In this document: positions 41,929 to 51,851 of the stretch, piece after piece | Layout of the letters: every line of letters begins with the position of its first letter | How positions within the stretch are numbered: position 1 is the stretch's first letter | Source of the DNA: Paenibacillus polysaccharolyticus | Lineage (GTDB): Bacteria; Bacillota; Bacilli; Paenibacillales; Paenibacillaceae | Reading direction: 5' to 3' | Assembly: GCF_900102085.1 (NCBI RefSeq) | Contig: NZ_FMVM01000005.1 | Location: 1-64,000 of the forward strand | DNA length: 64,000 nucleotides | Position numbers and translations under genes: made by a program | Notes under the pieces: model-generated | Seen by the model: only the letters and a program-made list of their open reading frames with translations | Told to the model about the DNA's origin: nothing | Database searches by the model: none

Positions 41929-42624
41929 TTAAGCTTCATCTTCAAATTTAAAGTTACGTGCGGCATACAGAAACGGCGTTCCAACCGCAGTCAGCAAAAA
42001 CTTGATCAGGTATGTCGTGAGGAAAATTTCCAGCCACACATCCCATGGATAGATAAACACAAAGGCAACCGTGCAGAATACGAGCGTATCCACAAAGGAA
42101 CTGATAATCGAGCTACCATTCGTTCGAATCCAGAGCTGATTACGTCCTGGTGCAATTTTACGTAGCCAACTGAACAAACGCACATCCAGAAACTGACTGA
42201 TGAAATACGCAGACAGACTGCCGAGCGCCAGACGTGGCAACAGACCAAACAATGTTTCCATCGAATCCTGAGCAAAATCCGTCGGTGCCGCATTAAATAA
42301 CAACACCATCTGCATCAGAACGGTTGTCATGATCAATGTGAAAAATCCAAACCATACCGCCTTCCGTGCCTCATCCGCCCCGTACTTTTCATTGAGAAGA
42401 TCACTGGTCAGATACATGCTAACATACATCGTGTTACCCAGCGTTAAGACGATTCCCATAATGTCTATCGTTTTAGTCACCTGAATGTTGGCAATGACCG
42501 TCGCTACACCGATCCAGGCATACAGACCTTTTTTGCCAAACAGACGATAACATAGAAGAAAAAATCCATACGTCACGAGAACGAATACCGCTCCCCACAC
42601 CAAATTAAACATGAATACATACAC
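41929..42624 (-). CDS. queuosine-precursor transporter (YhhQ/VUT family)
   Basis: A 231-residue membrane protein with six helices. LTLGNTMYVSMYLTSDLLNEKYGADEARKAV and IISSFVDTLVFCTVAFVF are characteristic of the VUT/YhhQ family, which imports preQ0/preQ1 for queuosine synthesis. The preQ1-I riboswitch in its leader supports that role directly. The GTG at 42624 follows the riboswitch-embedded TAGGAAGG; ATG 42612 is an alternative but too far from it. No queuosine synthesis genes are adjacent. Confidence 0.93.
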   Translation of the reverse strand: MYVFMFNLVWGAVFVLVTYGFFLLCYRLFGKKGLYAWIGVATVIANIQVTKTIDIMGIVLTLGNTMYVSMYLTSDLLNEKYGADEARKAVWFGFFTLIMTTVLMQMVLLFNAAPTDFAQDSMETLFGLLPRLALGSLSAYFISQFLDVRLFSWLRKIAPGRNQLWIRTNGSSIISSFVDTLVFCTVAFVFIYPWDVWLEIFLTTYLIKFLLTAVGTPFLYAARNFKFEDEA

Positions 42625-42627
42625 TGC

Positions 42628-42669
42628 CTTCCTAGTTTTGATTACGCGGGATGGTTACGAACCGCGGTT
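42628..42669 (-). promoter_or_regulatory. preQ1-I riboswitch
   Basis: On the minus strand CCGCGGTTC, GTAACCAT, CCCGCG, then TAATCAAAACTAGGAAGG. This matches the preQ1-I pattern of a short P1 stem, GGTTC, a C-rich strand and an AAAACTA tail leading to the Shine-Dalgarno sequence. Sequestration of the ribosome binding site on preQ1 binding would repress translation of the transporter. A perfect TTTGGCGC-T-GCGCCAAA hairpin lies directly upstream (42668-42684). Confidence 0.85.
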
Positions 42670-42879
42670 TGGCGCAGCGCCAAAACATGAATAACTCTAT
42701 CACATTTCCGCAACATTGAACAGCACTAAATCCCTCCAGCGTTGCATAACACCGTTAACCCAACACATATATCCTCACACGCTCTATACCCGCCATCCCC
42801 CCGATCCCCCTTCTCTATTGAAAAAAAAGACTCCCACCACTCGTGCCGCATCTGCACGTTCCGGTGTAATCCCACACGC

Positions 42880-42916
42880 AAAAGCCGCCCTCCGGAATGT
42901 CTCCGAAGGACGGCCT
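42880..42916 (-). terminator. terminator of tcyP
   Basis: On the minus strand GCCGTCCTTCGGA, loop GACAT, TCCGGAGGGCGGC (13 pairs with G-U) then TTTTGCG. The rest of 42670-42996 holds no gene that I can see. Confidence 0.8.
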
Positions 42917-42996
42917 TGCATCCACTCTATTGCAGCTCGCTCTGCGCACGCTACATCACCAAGTGCACAAGTTGTGCGGCGTAAGCATCGCCCAGC

Positions 42997-44394
42997 TTAC
43001 GCGTGAGCAGCAGAATCCAGCTCACGGCTTTGATCGTTGAACGTGTCCCGATCGTTTTCTTTCAAAATTTTACTTGTCAACAATCCGGATGTCATGGACC
43101 CGTTCACGTTGAGCGCTGTACGACCCATGTCGATCAACGGCTCAACGGAAATCAACAGTCCTACCAGAGCCACAGGCAAATTCAATGTGGACAAGACGAT
43201 CAGGGAGGCGAAGGTTGCGCCGCCGCCAACGCCTGCCACACCAAACGAACTGATCATAACTACGAGGATCAACGTCACGATGAAGTCCCAGCTCAGCGGG
43301 TCGATTCCGACCGTCGGAGCAATCATAACCGCCAGCATGGCCGGATATACACCGGCGCAGCCGTTTTGCCCAATCGTAGCACCAAAGCTTGCGGACAAGT
43401 TGGCAATCCCGTCGGATACACCGAGTTTCTTCGTCTGTGTCTCCACGTTCAGCGGAATCGCTGCCGCACTTGAACGAGAAGTAAAAGCAAATACCAGCGT
43501 TGGCAGTACTTTTTTCACATACGTAACCGGGTTAAATCCGGACAGGGAGATGATGATCAGATGGATGACAAACATAATCGCCAGCGCCACGTAAGACGCA
43601 ATGACAAACTTGATCAGCTTCAAAATTTCCTCTGCATTGGTGGTCGCCGTTACTTTCGTAATGAGCGCCAAAATGCCGTAAGGCGTAAGCCTCAGTACCA
43701 GCGTGACAATCCGCATTACAACAGCGTAGACGGCATTCACCATGCCACGGAACGTTTCCGCCTGTTGCGGTTTCTTGCGATCCAGTCCCAATACAGCTAC
43801 ACCGATAAAGGCTGAGAAAATAACGACAGCCAGTGTAGACGTACGGCGTTCACCCGTCATATCCGCAAATGGATTGGAAGGAATGAACTCCAGCACCTGC
43901 TGTGGAATCGTCTGATCCTTCACATCAGCCAAACGTTCCTCCACCTTCTGGATTTGAGCCGTTTCCCGATCTCCGCCTTGAATCTCAATGGAAGTCAGGT
44001 TGAATCCCAGACTTGTTGCAATGCTGACTCCAGCAGCAATCGCTGTTGTAATTAGCAAAATAGCGATGATGGAGAAACTCATCTTGCCCAGGTTTTGTTT
44101 CCCCTTCAGATTCATGATCGCCGAGATAATCGACACCATGATGAGTGGAATAACTACCATTTGTAGCAGACGGACATATCCTGAACCGACCAGATTAAAC
44201 CAATCGACTGACTTCGTAATCACATCCGAACCCGATGTGTAGATCAATTGCAGAATAACACCATAAACAACACCCATACCTAGACCCGCAAATACACGTT
44301 TCGTAAACGAGATGTGTTTCTTCTGCATCCAGTAGAGAACACCCAGCAGCGCCAGCATGACCACTACATTCACAATTAATAGAAATGTATTCAT
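42997..44394 (-). CDS. tcyP: L-cystine symporter TcyP-like
   Basis: A 465-residue dicarboxylate/amino-acid:cation symporter (DAACS) with about nine helices and two re-entrant loops. LLQMVVIPLIMVSIISAIMN, FTSRSSAAAIPLNVETQTKKLGV and GATIGQNGCAGVYPAMLAVM are typical of the TcyP/YhcL branch that takes up L-cystine. AGGAGGAAC precedes the ATG. The 349-bp AT-rich divergent region upstream (44395-44743) holds one ATCGGT/ACCGAT hairpin at 44422-44438 and no S-box or T-box that I can recognise. Confidence 0.92.
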   Translation of the reverse strand: MNTFLLIVNVVVMLALLGVLYWMQKKHISFTKRVFAGLGMGVVYGVILQLIYTSGSDVITKSVDWFNLVGSGYVRLLQMVVIPLIMVSIISAIMNLKGKQNLGKMSFSIIAILLITTAIAAGVSIATSLGFNLTSIEIQGGDRETAQIQKVEERLADVKDQTIPQQVLEFIPSNPFADMTGERRTSTLAVVIFSAFIGVAVLGLDRKKPQQAETFRGMVNAVYAVVMRIVTLVLRLTPYGILALITKVTATTNAEEILKLIKFVIASYVALAIMFVIHLIIISLSGFNPVTYVKKVLPTLVFAFTSRSSAAAIPLNVETQTKKLGVSDGIANLSASFGATIGQNGCAGVYPAMLAVMIAPTVGIDPLSWDFIVTLILVVMISSFGVAGVGGGATFASLIVLSTLNLPVALVGLLISVEPLIDMGRTALNVNGSMTSGLLTSKILKENDRDTFNDQSRELDSAAHA

Positions 44395-44743
44395 TACCTT
44401 TGTTCCTCCTCAGACATGTATCATCGGTCTTGAACCGATTTTCTAATTTATATTTGGCCTTCAAATGTGACAATGAACAATATAACATATATCAAACTAT
44501 TCTGGTAGGTATTAATTGATATTATGTAATATCCATGTTAATCATTCTGGATCGATGAAAATAATTATGCAGTTTTATGAAAATTCTGCTATTCAACCCG
44601 CGGTTAATTTTGTAAAATGGGTATATCCGCTTATTCGAGAGTTTCGTAAATACAAAAAATAGGTCTTTCTTCGTTAGTAAAAAAGGCCATAGAGAACGGA
44701 ATAAGGGACAATGTTATTGAAGATGACGTGAAAGGGTGATTCT

Positions 44744-46444
44744 ATGTTTCGCAAACGCACCGTTGCTGGCAAGATCAGGGGCACGTTATTCCTAGTGTTA
44801 CTCGTTGCCTCCCTGTTGTTTAGTATCAGTTTTTATGCCGTATCCATGAATATTATTCAAAGTTACGTACTACCTCAGTTCGACAAAGTTCTGAATACGT
44901 CCATTCAGGATATTTACAAAAATACATCCTCATCCAAACTTCTGCAGATCCAAAGTGGCGGTGCAGGCGCTGAAGGAGCGGCCATGACGGTCGGATCCTA
45001 CCTGGCGGATCAGTCCAAAGAACATAGCCTGGATGCGGCTTATGTCATTGCCGTGCAGGATGGCAAAGCCACCGTTGTTGTCGCTAGCATCAACTCCAAG
45101 TTCAAGACCGGAGATGCTATTGATGTAGAACCTTCCATGGTACAAGCAAGCGAGAAGAAACAAGTGGTCATCAGCCCGGTCTTCTCTGATTCTTATGGTG
45201 TACATAAAGCAGCATTTATGCCGATTGCGGGAAGCAATATGCTCATGGCCGTCAGCATGGATGCCAAGTTTGTTCAGGATAAAATTGCTCAAATTTTCTG
45301 GCTGTGCCTCGGTATTACCGCGTTGGTATTTGTCCTTGGCTGGCTCATCTCTACTAGTATGATCAAAAGAGTCACCAAACCCATCATTAAACTTGTAGAA
45401 CATAGTAAGCGAATCTCTCAAGGTGATCTTACCGCTGAGCTGCAGATTAAAGGCAAAGACGAGATCGCCCAACTGGCCTTCAGCTTCCAGACGATGACAC
45501 ATAATCTCAAAGAAATGATTAGCCGTGCCCTAACTACCTCTAATGAGGTCGTTGTCGGTTCCAATGACTTGCTTGAGCGTGTAGAGTCCATGTCCGGTAT
45601 GGTGCAGAACTCCAGCCATGCTGCTGAAGAAGCGGGAAAAGGTAGCGTCAGTATCGCTTCCAGTGCATCCGAGAACGCAAGAGCGATGGAAGAGATCACC
45701 CAAGGAATTATGCATATCGCATCTTCTGCCGCCGAAGTATCCGAACAAATCAATGAAGCTGCAACAGAGGCGCTTAACGGCAATCAACTGGCACAAAATG
45801 CAGTGAATCAGATGGAACTTGTCGGACAGACTGCTAGCGAATCGCTACGTTATATTGAAACGATGAACGAACGTTCCGTTGCCATCGGCACCATTGTCAA
45901 TTCTATTTTTGAAATTACGAAACAGATTAACATGCTGTCCCTTAACGCATCCATTGAAGCGGCCCGTGCGGGTGAACACGGACGAGGATTCGCCGTCGTT
46001 GCTGGAGAAGTCCGCAAGCTGGCGGAACAATCCAAGACAGCGACCGAAGAAATCGCCGATTATCTCGGTACGATTCGCGAAGACGCAGAACGTTCCGTAA
46101 GTGTGATGAGCCGGGTAACGCAAGAGATTGGTTCTGGAACTGCTGTTGTACAGCAAGCAGGTTCAGCCTTCCAGCAACTCAATGAATTGATCCAGAACGT
46201 CAATCTCACCATTCAAACCGTCTCCTCCTCCACACAGCAAGTTTCTGCAGGTGCAGAAGAAGTTAGCGCTTCGGTGGAAGAAACAGCACAGATTACATCC
46301 AAGTCTCGTGAGAGCATGGAACAGATTGCAGCTACCGCAGAAATGCAACTCAGCGAGATGGACTCTCATTCGAGCACGGTGCGCCATCTGCATGAACAAG
46401 CTGTCGAGCTGCAAACAGCGATGAAGAAGTTTAAAATCGACTAA
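44744..46444 (+). CDS. methyl-accepting chemotaxis protein
   Basis: A 566-residue receptor. TM1 (about 14-36), an extracytoplasmic sensor of about 145 residues resembling a Cache domain, TM2 (about 182-204), a HAMP domain ([20 protein letters not shown]) and a signalling domain with the conserved hairpin tip [41 protein letters not shown], here read in parts. It transmits ligand signals to CheA/CheW. AAAGGGTG lies upstream. The ligand is unknown. It diverges from tcyP, so an amino-acid ligand is possible but unproven. Confidence 0.94.
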   Translation: MFRKRTVAGKIRGTLFLVLLVASLLFSISFYAVSMNIIQSYVLPQFDKVLNTSIQDIYKNTSSSKLLQIQSGGAGAEGAAMTVGSYLADQSKEHSLDAAYVIAVQDGKATVVVASINSKFKTGDAIDVEPSMVQASEKKQVVISPVFSDSYGVHKAAFMPIAGSNMLMAVSMDAKFVQDKIAQIFWLCLGITALVFVLGWLISTSMIKRVTKPIIKLVEHSKRISQGDLTAELQIKGKDEIAQLAFSFQTMTHNLKEMISRALTTSNEVVVGSNDLLERVESMSGMVQNSSHAAEEAGKGSVSIASSASENARAMEEITQGIMHIASSAAEVSEQINEAATEALNGNQLAQNAVNQMELVGQTASESLRYIETMNERSVAIGTIVNSIFEITKQINMLSLNASIEAARAGEHGRGFAVVAGEVRKLAEQSKTATEEIADYLGTIREDAERSVSVMSRVTQEIGSGTAVVQQAGSAFQQLNELIQNVNLTIQTVSSSTQQVSAGAEEVSASVEETAQITSKSRESMEQIAATAEMQLSEMDSHSSTVRHLHEQAVELQTAMKKFKID

Positions 46445-46561
46445 TGATTGATTAAGCCTCAATCCAATCATCCATCAATAACCATTAACAATCATTAATA
46501 ATGATCAAATATCTATAACCCTGCATTTGCTATACTAAACATTCTAAATACTCCAATAAAA

Positions 46562-46626
46562 AACACCCCCATACAGATGCGATCGTTCAATGACTGAACA
46601 GGTCGCGGGTCATGGGGGTGTTTTTT
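46562..46626. terminator. bidirectional terminator
   Basis: AACACCCCCAT and ATGGGGGTGTTTTTT with an inner GCGATC-type hairpin, between the chemotaxis receptor and cobQ. Confidence 0.9.
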
Positions 46627-46691
46627 GCTATTCATCCATATTTCTCACTCGGATCATTACAGATAAGTCCTGAACAAAGTGCACATGTTAA

Positions 46692-48269
46692 TTATTCAGG
46701 TGTCACGCCCATAATCTCATACACTCGTTGCATATCCAGTGATGAGCGCAAAGATGTGGCTACTCGATCAAACTCCATTTCTTTGCGCTCCTGAGCACTG
46801 TATGTTTCTTCCAGCGGAGCAAGTCCCTTTGCTGTACGCAGTCCGTTCAACCAGGAACGCCGAAATTGGTCGCTTTCAAACAAACCGTGCAGATACGTTC
46901 CCCACACTTTCCCATCTGATGTGCCCCATCCTTCCAAGAATGCTTGTCCGCCAGCATGAGCGATCTCAAACAAAGCGGTTACCTGTTCAGGTTCGTGACA
47001 TTCGGTTACACCCATATGGATTTCGTATCCCTTAACAGATATGGCCGAAGGCTCAACTTGTTTTCCGCCATGTAGCCGAATGGGATGTTCAGGCTGTATG
47101 TTCCCCATAGCTCTGACCGTCTGTTTGTGCTGAAGAAACGTTGTTGATAAAGGCAGTTTGCCAAGTCCCACCGCTTCCTGAGCTTGGTTTGCCTCGACAG
47201 CATACGGATCAACCAAGTGTTGCCCCAACATTTGATACCCACCGCATATACCTACAAGTTGAACATGTTCAAGCTCTGAGTGAGAATGGATCGCCTGTTC
47301 CAATCCCGATTCCCGTACATAAATCAGGTCTCCGATCGTATCTTTTGTGCCTGGCAAAATAATGGCGTCCGGGCTACCCAATTCCTCCGGTAAACTCACA
47401 TAACGTACATTCACGTCCGGTTCACGGGATAATGCATCGAAGTCCGTGAAGTTGGAGATGCGCGGATAACGAATGACGGCGATATCCAGTTCTGTCTCTA
47501 CTTTTTTGCCATGCCGCAGGGAATCCAGCACCACTGAATCTTCTGCCTCGATCTGAATATCTCTTATGTACGGCAAGACACCCAGCACAGGTATTCCAGT
47601 CCGTTCTTCAAGCCAGTCTAACCCTGGTTGCAACAGAGAGAGATCCCCTCTGAACTTATTGATGATAAATCCTTTTACACGGGCTTTCTCATGTGACTCC
47701 AGCAGTTCGAGCGTACCCACGATCGAAGCAAACACGCCGCCGCGATCAATGTCAGAGATCAGAATAACCGGCGCATCGGCCCATCCCGCCAGATTCATAT
47801 TCACAATATCCCGATCTTTCAGGTTAATCTCTGCCGGACTACCTGCTCCCTCCATTAAAACGATGTCATATGTATCGCGCAACCGATTTAACGCATCCAT
47901 TACGGTCTGCTTCGCTTCAGGTAAGAAATGCTGACGATAATCCGATGCGCTCATCTGGGCAAAAGGAACACCATGCACCACGATCTGTGAATGCATATCC
48001 CGCACAGGTTTGATTAGAATCGGATTCATATCGGTCGTAGCTTCAATGCCACAGGCTTCAGCCTGTGCCCCCTGCGCCCGACCAATCTCCTTGCCGTCTT
48101 CTGTAACATAAGAGTTCAGCGCCATATTCTGTGATTTGAACGGAGCAGGGCTGAAGCCATCTTGCTTGAAAATCCGGCACAGTGCCGTTGTAATGACACT
48201 CTTACCTACATCAGAAGCCGTGCCTTGCAGCATGAGTACAGCCGCTGGTTGTTTTACCTGATCTTCCAC
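46692..48269 (-). CDS. cobQ: cobyric acid synthase
   Basis: A 525-residue amidotransferase that adds four amides to adenosylcobyrinic acid a,c-diamide. The N-terminal ATP-binding domain has LQGTASDVGKSVITTALCRIF and the GAGSPAEINL loop. The C-terminal class I glutaminase has the nucleophile Cys in GICGGYQMLGQ. GTG 48269 follows GGTGAGGGA. It is the last gene of the btuFCD-cobTUSQ unit. It acts before cobinamide in the pathway, which is unusual in a cluster otherwise able to run from salvaged cobinamide. Confidence 0.95.
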   Translation of the reverse strand: MEDQVKQPAAVLMLQGTASDVGKSVITTALCRIFKQDGFSPAPFKSQNMALNSYVTEDGKEIGRAQGAQAEACGIEATTDMNPILIKPVRDMHSQIVVHGVPFAQMSASDYRQHFLPEAKQTVMDALNRLRDTYDIVLMEGAGSPAEINLKDRDIVNMNLAGWADAPVILISDIDRGGVFASIVGTLELLESHEKARVKGFIINKFRGDLSLLQPGLDWLEERTGIPVLGVLPYIRDIQIEAEDSVVLDSLRHGKKVETELDIAVIRYPRISNFTDFDALSREPDVNVRYVSLPEELGSPDAIILPGTKDTIGDLIYVRESGLEQAIHSHSELEHVQLVGICGGYQMLGQHLVDPYAVEANQAQEAVGLGKLPLSTTFLQHKQTVRAMGNIQPEHPIRLHGGKQVEPSAISVKGYEIHMGVTECHEPEQVTALFEIAHAGGQAFLEGWGTSDGKVWGTYLHGLFESDQFRRSWLNGLRTAKGLAPLEETYSAQERKEMEFDRVATSLRSSLDMQRVYEIMGVTPE

Positions 48270-48382
48270 GGTCCCTCACCCCTGTCTTTCGCGCGATTAA
48301 CTTGCTACATAACGATAATGCTCAAACCAAACGAAAATCCTCCAATGAAATTCTGGGCAGCCCAACCTCTACACCTCAACCT

Positions 48383-49282
48383 CTACAGCCAAAACAGTCC
48401 TTGAAGCACGCTTAATACCGTCAATAAAGCCGCTTCCAACAGTTCGTTCATGGCACCATATGTATCTCCAGTAAGCCCTCCAAGCCGGGCACTGATCCGG
48501 GCAGCAACAAATCGCCCTATATAATAACACGCCACAGGCAGTACGATAACTGACGTTACAGGATACAACCACCAAGGGAGTGACCCAAACCCGCTGACCA
48601 TGGCATCGGCAATAGCAATATCCGGTTTAAACAACCATACGACAGCAATTGTAATGACGCCTAAGACCAGCGTAAGTCCAATCGCAGCGCTACGTGTTCG
48701 CTGGACTTCATTCCGCTCCCCGAGCCCTTTGAATAGAACGGCAAGCCCATCATCCCCACGAGCATTAGGCCAGGCTGACATGGCATAGACCATAAACCAT
48801 CGGCTCCAGATCATAGGCAAAATCAGCAACGCACTGTACAACCAGTTCCCACGGGCAATCATATCGGCAATCAGTGCCGCCTTCATCATAAGGAGCAGCA
48901 CACAGGCAATAACCCCCATCGCGCCCACTCGGCTGTCTTTCATAATCTCCAGCATTCGCTCACGGCTGCGGTAACTGAGCAGGCCATCTGCTGTATCCAT
49001 CCATCCGTCGAGATGCAATCCTCCGGTAAGCCAGACCCATACGGTCAAGGTCAGAACCGCTGCCGGAAAAGCCGGAAGCAGGGCACCGCTCAGTGCGGCG
49101 ACCAGCCACGCGCAGAGACCGATTGCAGCACCGACCAGTGGATAATACACCACACTTTCGCGTAGCAATGGCGGAACAAAATCGAGCTGCATTTTCACAG
49201 GAAAACGAGACAGAAATTGAAAGGCCGCTGCAGCCGCATGTTTCCGCTGCGGAACGGCTGAACCCGCTGAGCCATGCTTCAT
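48383..49282 (-). CDS. cobS: adenosylcobinamide-GDP ribazoletransferase (cobalamin synthase)
   Basis: A 299-residue membrane enzyme with about seven helices that joins adenosylcobinamide-GDP and alpha-ribazole. AFQFLSRFPVKMQLDF begins the conserved region and GGLHLDGWMDTADGLLSYRSRERMLEIMKDSRVGAMG, read in parts, is the metal/active-site loop. ATG 49282 overlaps cobU by 4 bp. A 113-bp gap separates it from cobQ. Confidence 0.95.
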   Translation of the reverse strand: MKHGSAGSAVPQRKHAAAAAFQFLSRFPVKMQLDFVPPLLRESVVYYPLVGAAIGLCAWLVAALSGALLPAFPAAVLTLTVWVWLTGGLHLDGWMDTADGLLSYRSRERMLEIMKDSRVGAMGVIACVLLLMMKAALIADMIARGNWLYSALLILPMIWSRWFMVYAMSAWPNARGDDGLAVLFKGLGERNEVQRTRSAAIGLTLVLGVITIAVVWLFKPDIAIADAMVSGFGSLPWWLYPVTSVIVLPVACYYIGRFVAARISARLGGLTGDTYGAMNELLEAALLTVLSVLQGLFWL

Positions 49283-49839
49283 AAGCGATACTCCTTACTT
49301 TTCAATTCGATTGGAATGCCTACCGTCACGAGAAACACCTCACGACAGATTGCTGCAATGCGCTGATTAAGAACACCTGCCAGATCACGATACACACGAC
49401 CAAGCTTGTATTCGGGTACAATTCCATCCCCTACTTCATTGGTAACCAGCACAAGTAATCCGGGATAGGTTTGGACCGCTTCTACCAGTGCATCCAGATG
49501 ACCTTGCAACACGTGACCTTCGTCATGTTCATGGGCCAGTAACACATTCGTCAGCCAGAGAGTCAAGCAATCCACCAGAATCGTTGGTGCGGACGTGCCC
49601 GTATGCCCTTCGCCCATCTGCTGAATTAGAGCAGGCAAAGCCAAGGGTTCCTCCATCGTACGCCAGAGGTAACCGGAACTTTCACGCTGCTTCTGGTGCA
49701 TTGCTATGCGTTCACGCATCTCGTCATCATACGCCTGAGCAGTTGCTACATACCAGGCTTCTGAGGAACGCTGCATGCACAGACGTTCGGCAAACGAACT
49801 CTTACCACTGCGTGCACCGCCAGTAACCAATACACTCAT
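49279..49839 (-). CDS. cobU: adenosylcobinamide kinase/guanylyltransferase
   Basis: A 186-residue bifunctional enzyme with the P-loop VTGGARSGKSSFAE, AWYVATAQAYDDEMRERIAMHQKQR and TILVDCLTLWLTN, then LVTNEVGDGIVPEYKLGRVYRD. It phosphorylates adenosylcobinamide and forms the GDP derivative. It is coupled by 4-bp overlaps to cobT before it and cobS after it. Confidence 0.95.
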   Translation of the reverse strand: MSVLVTGGARSGKSSFAERLCMQRSSEAWYVATAQAYDDEMRERIAMHQKQRESSGYLWRTMEEPLALPALIQQMGEGHTGTSAPTILVDCLTLWLTNVLLAHEHDEGHVLQGHLDALVEAVQTYPGLLVLVTNEVGDGIVPEYKLGRVYRDLAGVLNQRIAAICREVFLVTVGIPIELKSKEYRL

Positions 49840-50993
49840 CGGGAGCCATCTCCCTGAACAGGTGAGACCGTTAAAATGGAGGAACCAGTCGAATGCTCTT
49901 TCTCACTGGAATCAGAGTCGGAAGCCTGATTCGTTCCGTCTGACACACCCGCACTTGCAAAGGTCGCCATTTCATTCAAAATCAGACATGCTGCATCAAT
50001 GAGATGCAGACTGAGTACTCCACCTGTGCCTTCTCCAAGGCGCATATCCAGGTCCAGCATCGGCTTCAAATCAAGTTCACGAAGCAGCGCCGCATGTCCA
50101 TTCTCATGGGAGGTATGGGAAGCGATCATATAAGCTGTACTCAGCGGAGCCAGCTTTCTTGCGATTAGCGCCGCAGCAGTCGAGATGAAACCATCTATAA
50201 CAACTGGACAACGATGGGCCGCGGCTGCGAGAATAACGCCCGCGAGTCCCGCAATCTCCAATCCACCCACCTTGCATAGCACATCCAGCGCATCCTCAGG
50301 GTCAGGTGTATTAACACTCAAAGCCTGACTTATAACAGCAGCCTTGCGTAGCACGCCTGCATCATCCAAGCCAGTCCCTCTCCCAACAGCTGCTGCTGGT
50401 GCAATACCGGTGAGCGCACTCATCACTGCGGCGCTTGCCGTTGTGTTGCCAATCCCCATTTCTCCGGTGACAAACAATCCTGTCCCTTTTGCTACTTCCG
50501 CGGTAACGACATCGACACCTACTAAAATAGCCTGAATCGCCTCATCCCGAGTCATCGCGGCTCCTTGAGCCATGTTGGCCGTGCCTTTACGAATGTTGCG
50601 GGAGAGCAGGTTAGCGTGATCAAGGTCAGCATTTATACCGATATCGACACAGATCACTTCCGCTCTGGCATGACGAGCAAGGACATTGACTGCAGCGCCT
50701 CCAGCCAGAAAATTCATGACCATCTGCGGTGTAACCTCGGCTGGAAAAGCACTGATCCCTTCAGCTACGACCCCGTGATCCGCAGCCATGACGATCACAG
50801 CCCTGCGATCAAAACATGGACGAGCCTGGCCTGTCATCCCTGCAAGTCGAATCACAAGTTCTTCCAATTTTCCGAGACTACCCGGCGGTTTCGTCAGTAT
50901 ATCCACATGAGCAGACGTTTCCGCAGCAATATTTTGGTCTGGAGCCGTGATCTTATCTAATACTTGCTCCAATATCTGTTCTTCCTTCTTCAT
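49836..50993 (-). CDS. cobT: nicotinate-nucleotide--dimethylbenzimidazole phosphoribosyltransferase
   Basis: A 385-residue enzyme that makes alpha-ribazole phosphate from the lower-ligand base. TKPPGSLGKLEELVIRLAG and VTGEMGIGNTTASAAVMSAL are diagnostic; MRLGEGTGGVLSLHLIDAA includes the catalytic Glu. An extra Ser-rich tail of about 35 residues (SDGTNQASDSDSSEKEHST) is atypical. The gene begins 45 bp after btuD ends and overlaps cobU by 4 bp. Confidence 0.95.
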   Translation of the reverse strand: MKKEEQILEQVLDKITAPDQNIAAETSAHVDILTKPPGSLGKLEELVIRLAGMTGQARPCFDRRAVIVMAADHGVVAEGISAFPAEVTPQMVMNFLAGGAAVNVLARHARAEVICVDIGINADLDHANLLSRNIRKGTANMAQGAAMTRDEAIQAILVGVDVVTAEVAKGTGLFVTGEMGIGNTTASAAVMSALTGIAPAAAVGRGTGLDDAGVLRKAAVISQALSVNTPDPEDALDVLCKVGGLEIAGLAGVILAAAAHRCPVVIDGFISTAAALIARKLAPLSTAYMIASHTSHENGHAALLRELDLKPMLDLDMRLGEGTGGVLSLHLIDAACLILNEMATFASAGVSDGTNQASDSDSSEKEHSTGSSILTVSPVQGDGSR

Positions 50994-51038
50994 TCAACCA
51001 GCACTTCCTTCATCAAAATAGAGGCTCTCCCGCCTCGT

Positions 51039-51851
51039 TTAATCCATGTCCCGCCGCAGCAGCAGTTGAGGAACCGAATGATCCGGATGGGACACCATCG
51101 CAGGTTTAACACGAAAAATCTCTTGAATCTGCTCTCCCGTCATTAAACTGTGAGGTGTTCCCTCTCCCACTACCTTCCCCTCACGCAAAGCCAAAATACG
51201 ATCGCAGAACAACGCAGCCAGATTGAGATCATGCAACACCGCTACAATCGTGATGCTGCTCTTCTTCTGCCATGCCGCTAACAACTCCATAAACTGCAAT
51301 TGATATTTGATATCGAGAAACGTCGTTGGTTCGTCCAGCAATAATAATCGCGGCTCCTGTGCCATGACCTTGGCTAGGGCCACTCGCTGCCGTTGTCCGC
51401 CGCTTAGGGAATCCAGAGGTCGATCTGCCAGTTCCGTGAGTCCCAGTTCTTCAAGCACTCTGTCCACCACATGGGCTCCCTCTCCCGATTCACGGCCTAA
51501 CCAGTTCTGGTAAGGATAACGCCCCATTTCGACAACATCTCGAACCGGATAGGAGATTGCGGGTAAGCCATCCTGCTGCAAAACGGCAATCATCCGTGAC
51601 AATTGCTTACGACTATATGATCGGATATCACGACCAGCAATGCTGATCTGGCCTTCACTTAACGATTCCGTTCCTGCAATAAGCTGGAGTAGTGTTGATT
51701 TCCCGCTTCCATTGGGGCCAACGACACCCCACCAATCTCCTTCTGTGATCTGCCAATCGGTAGGATGCAAGGCATGATGATCACCGTATGTTTTGCCCGC
51801 CCGGACAACAGATACTAGAGAATCGGCAGCATAATTTTTGTCGGTCGTCAC
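51039..51851 (-). CDS. btuD: cobalamin/siderophore ABC transporter ATPase
   Basis: A 270-residue FecE/BtuD-type ATPase: Walker A GPNGSGKST, Q-loop region AVLQQDG, signature LSGGQRQRV, Walker B LLLLDEPTTFLD and switch His in VAVLHDLN. It powers the BtuC permease. GTG 51851 overlaps btuC by 4 bp. The family alone cannot distinguish corrinoid from iron-siderophore transport; the riboswitch and cob genes indicate corrinoid. Confidence 0.92.
   Translation of the reverse strand: MTTDKNYAADSLVSVVRAGKTYGDHHALHPTDWQITEGDWWGVVGPNGSGKSTLLQLIAGTESLSEGQISIAGRDIRSYSRKQLSRMIAVLQQDGLPAISYPVRDVVEMGRYPYQNWLGRESGEGAHVVDRVLEELGLTELADRPLDSLSGGQRQRVALAKVMAQEPRLLLLDEPTTFLDIKYQLQFMELLAAWQKKSSITIVAVLHDLNLAALFCDRILALREGKVVGEGTPHSLMTGEQIQEIFRVKPAMVSHPDHSVPQLLLRRDMD

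Noticed and set aside
44395..44743. SAM (S-box) or T-box leader for the cystine transporter
   Set aside because: Only one short ATCGGT/ACCGAT hairpin was seen. None of the conserved S-box or T-box sequence blocks is present.
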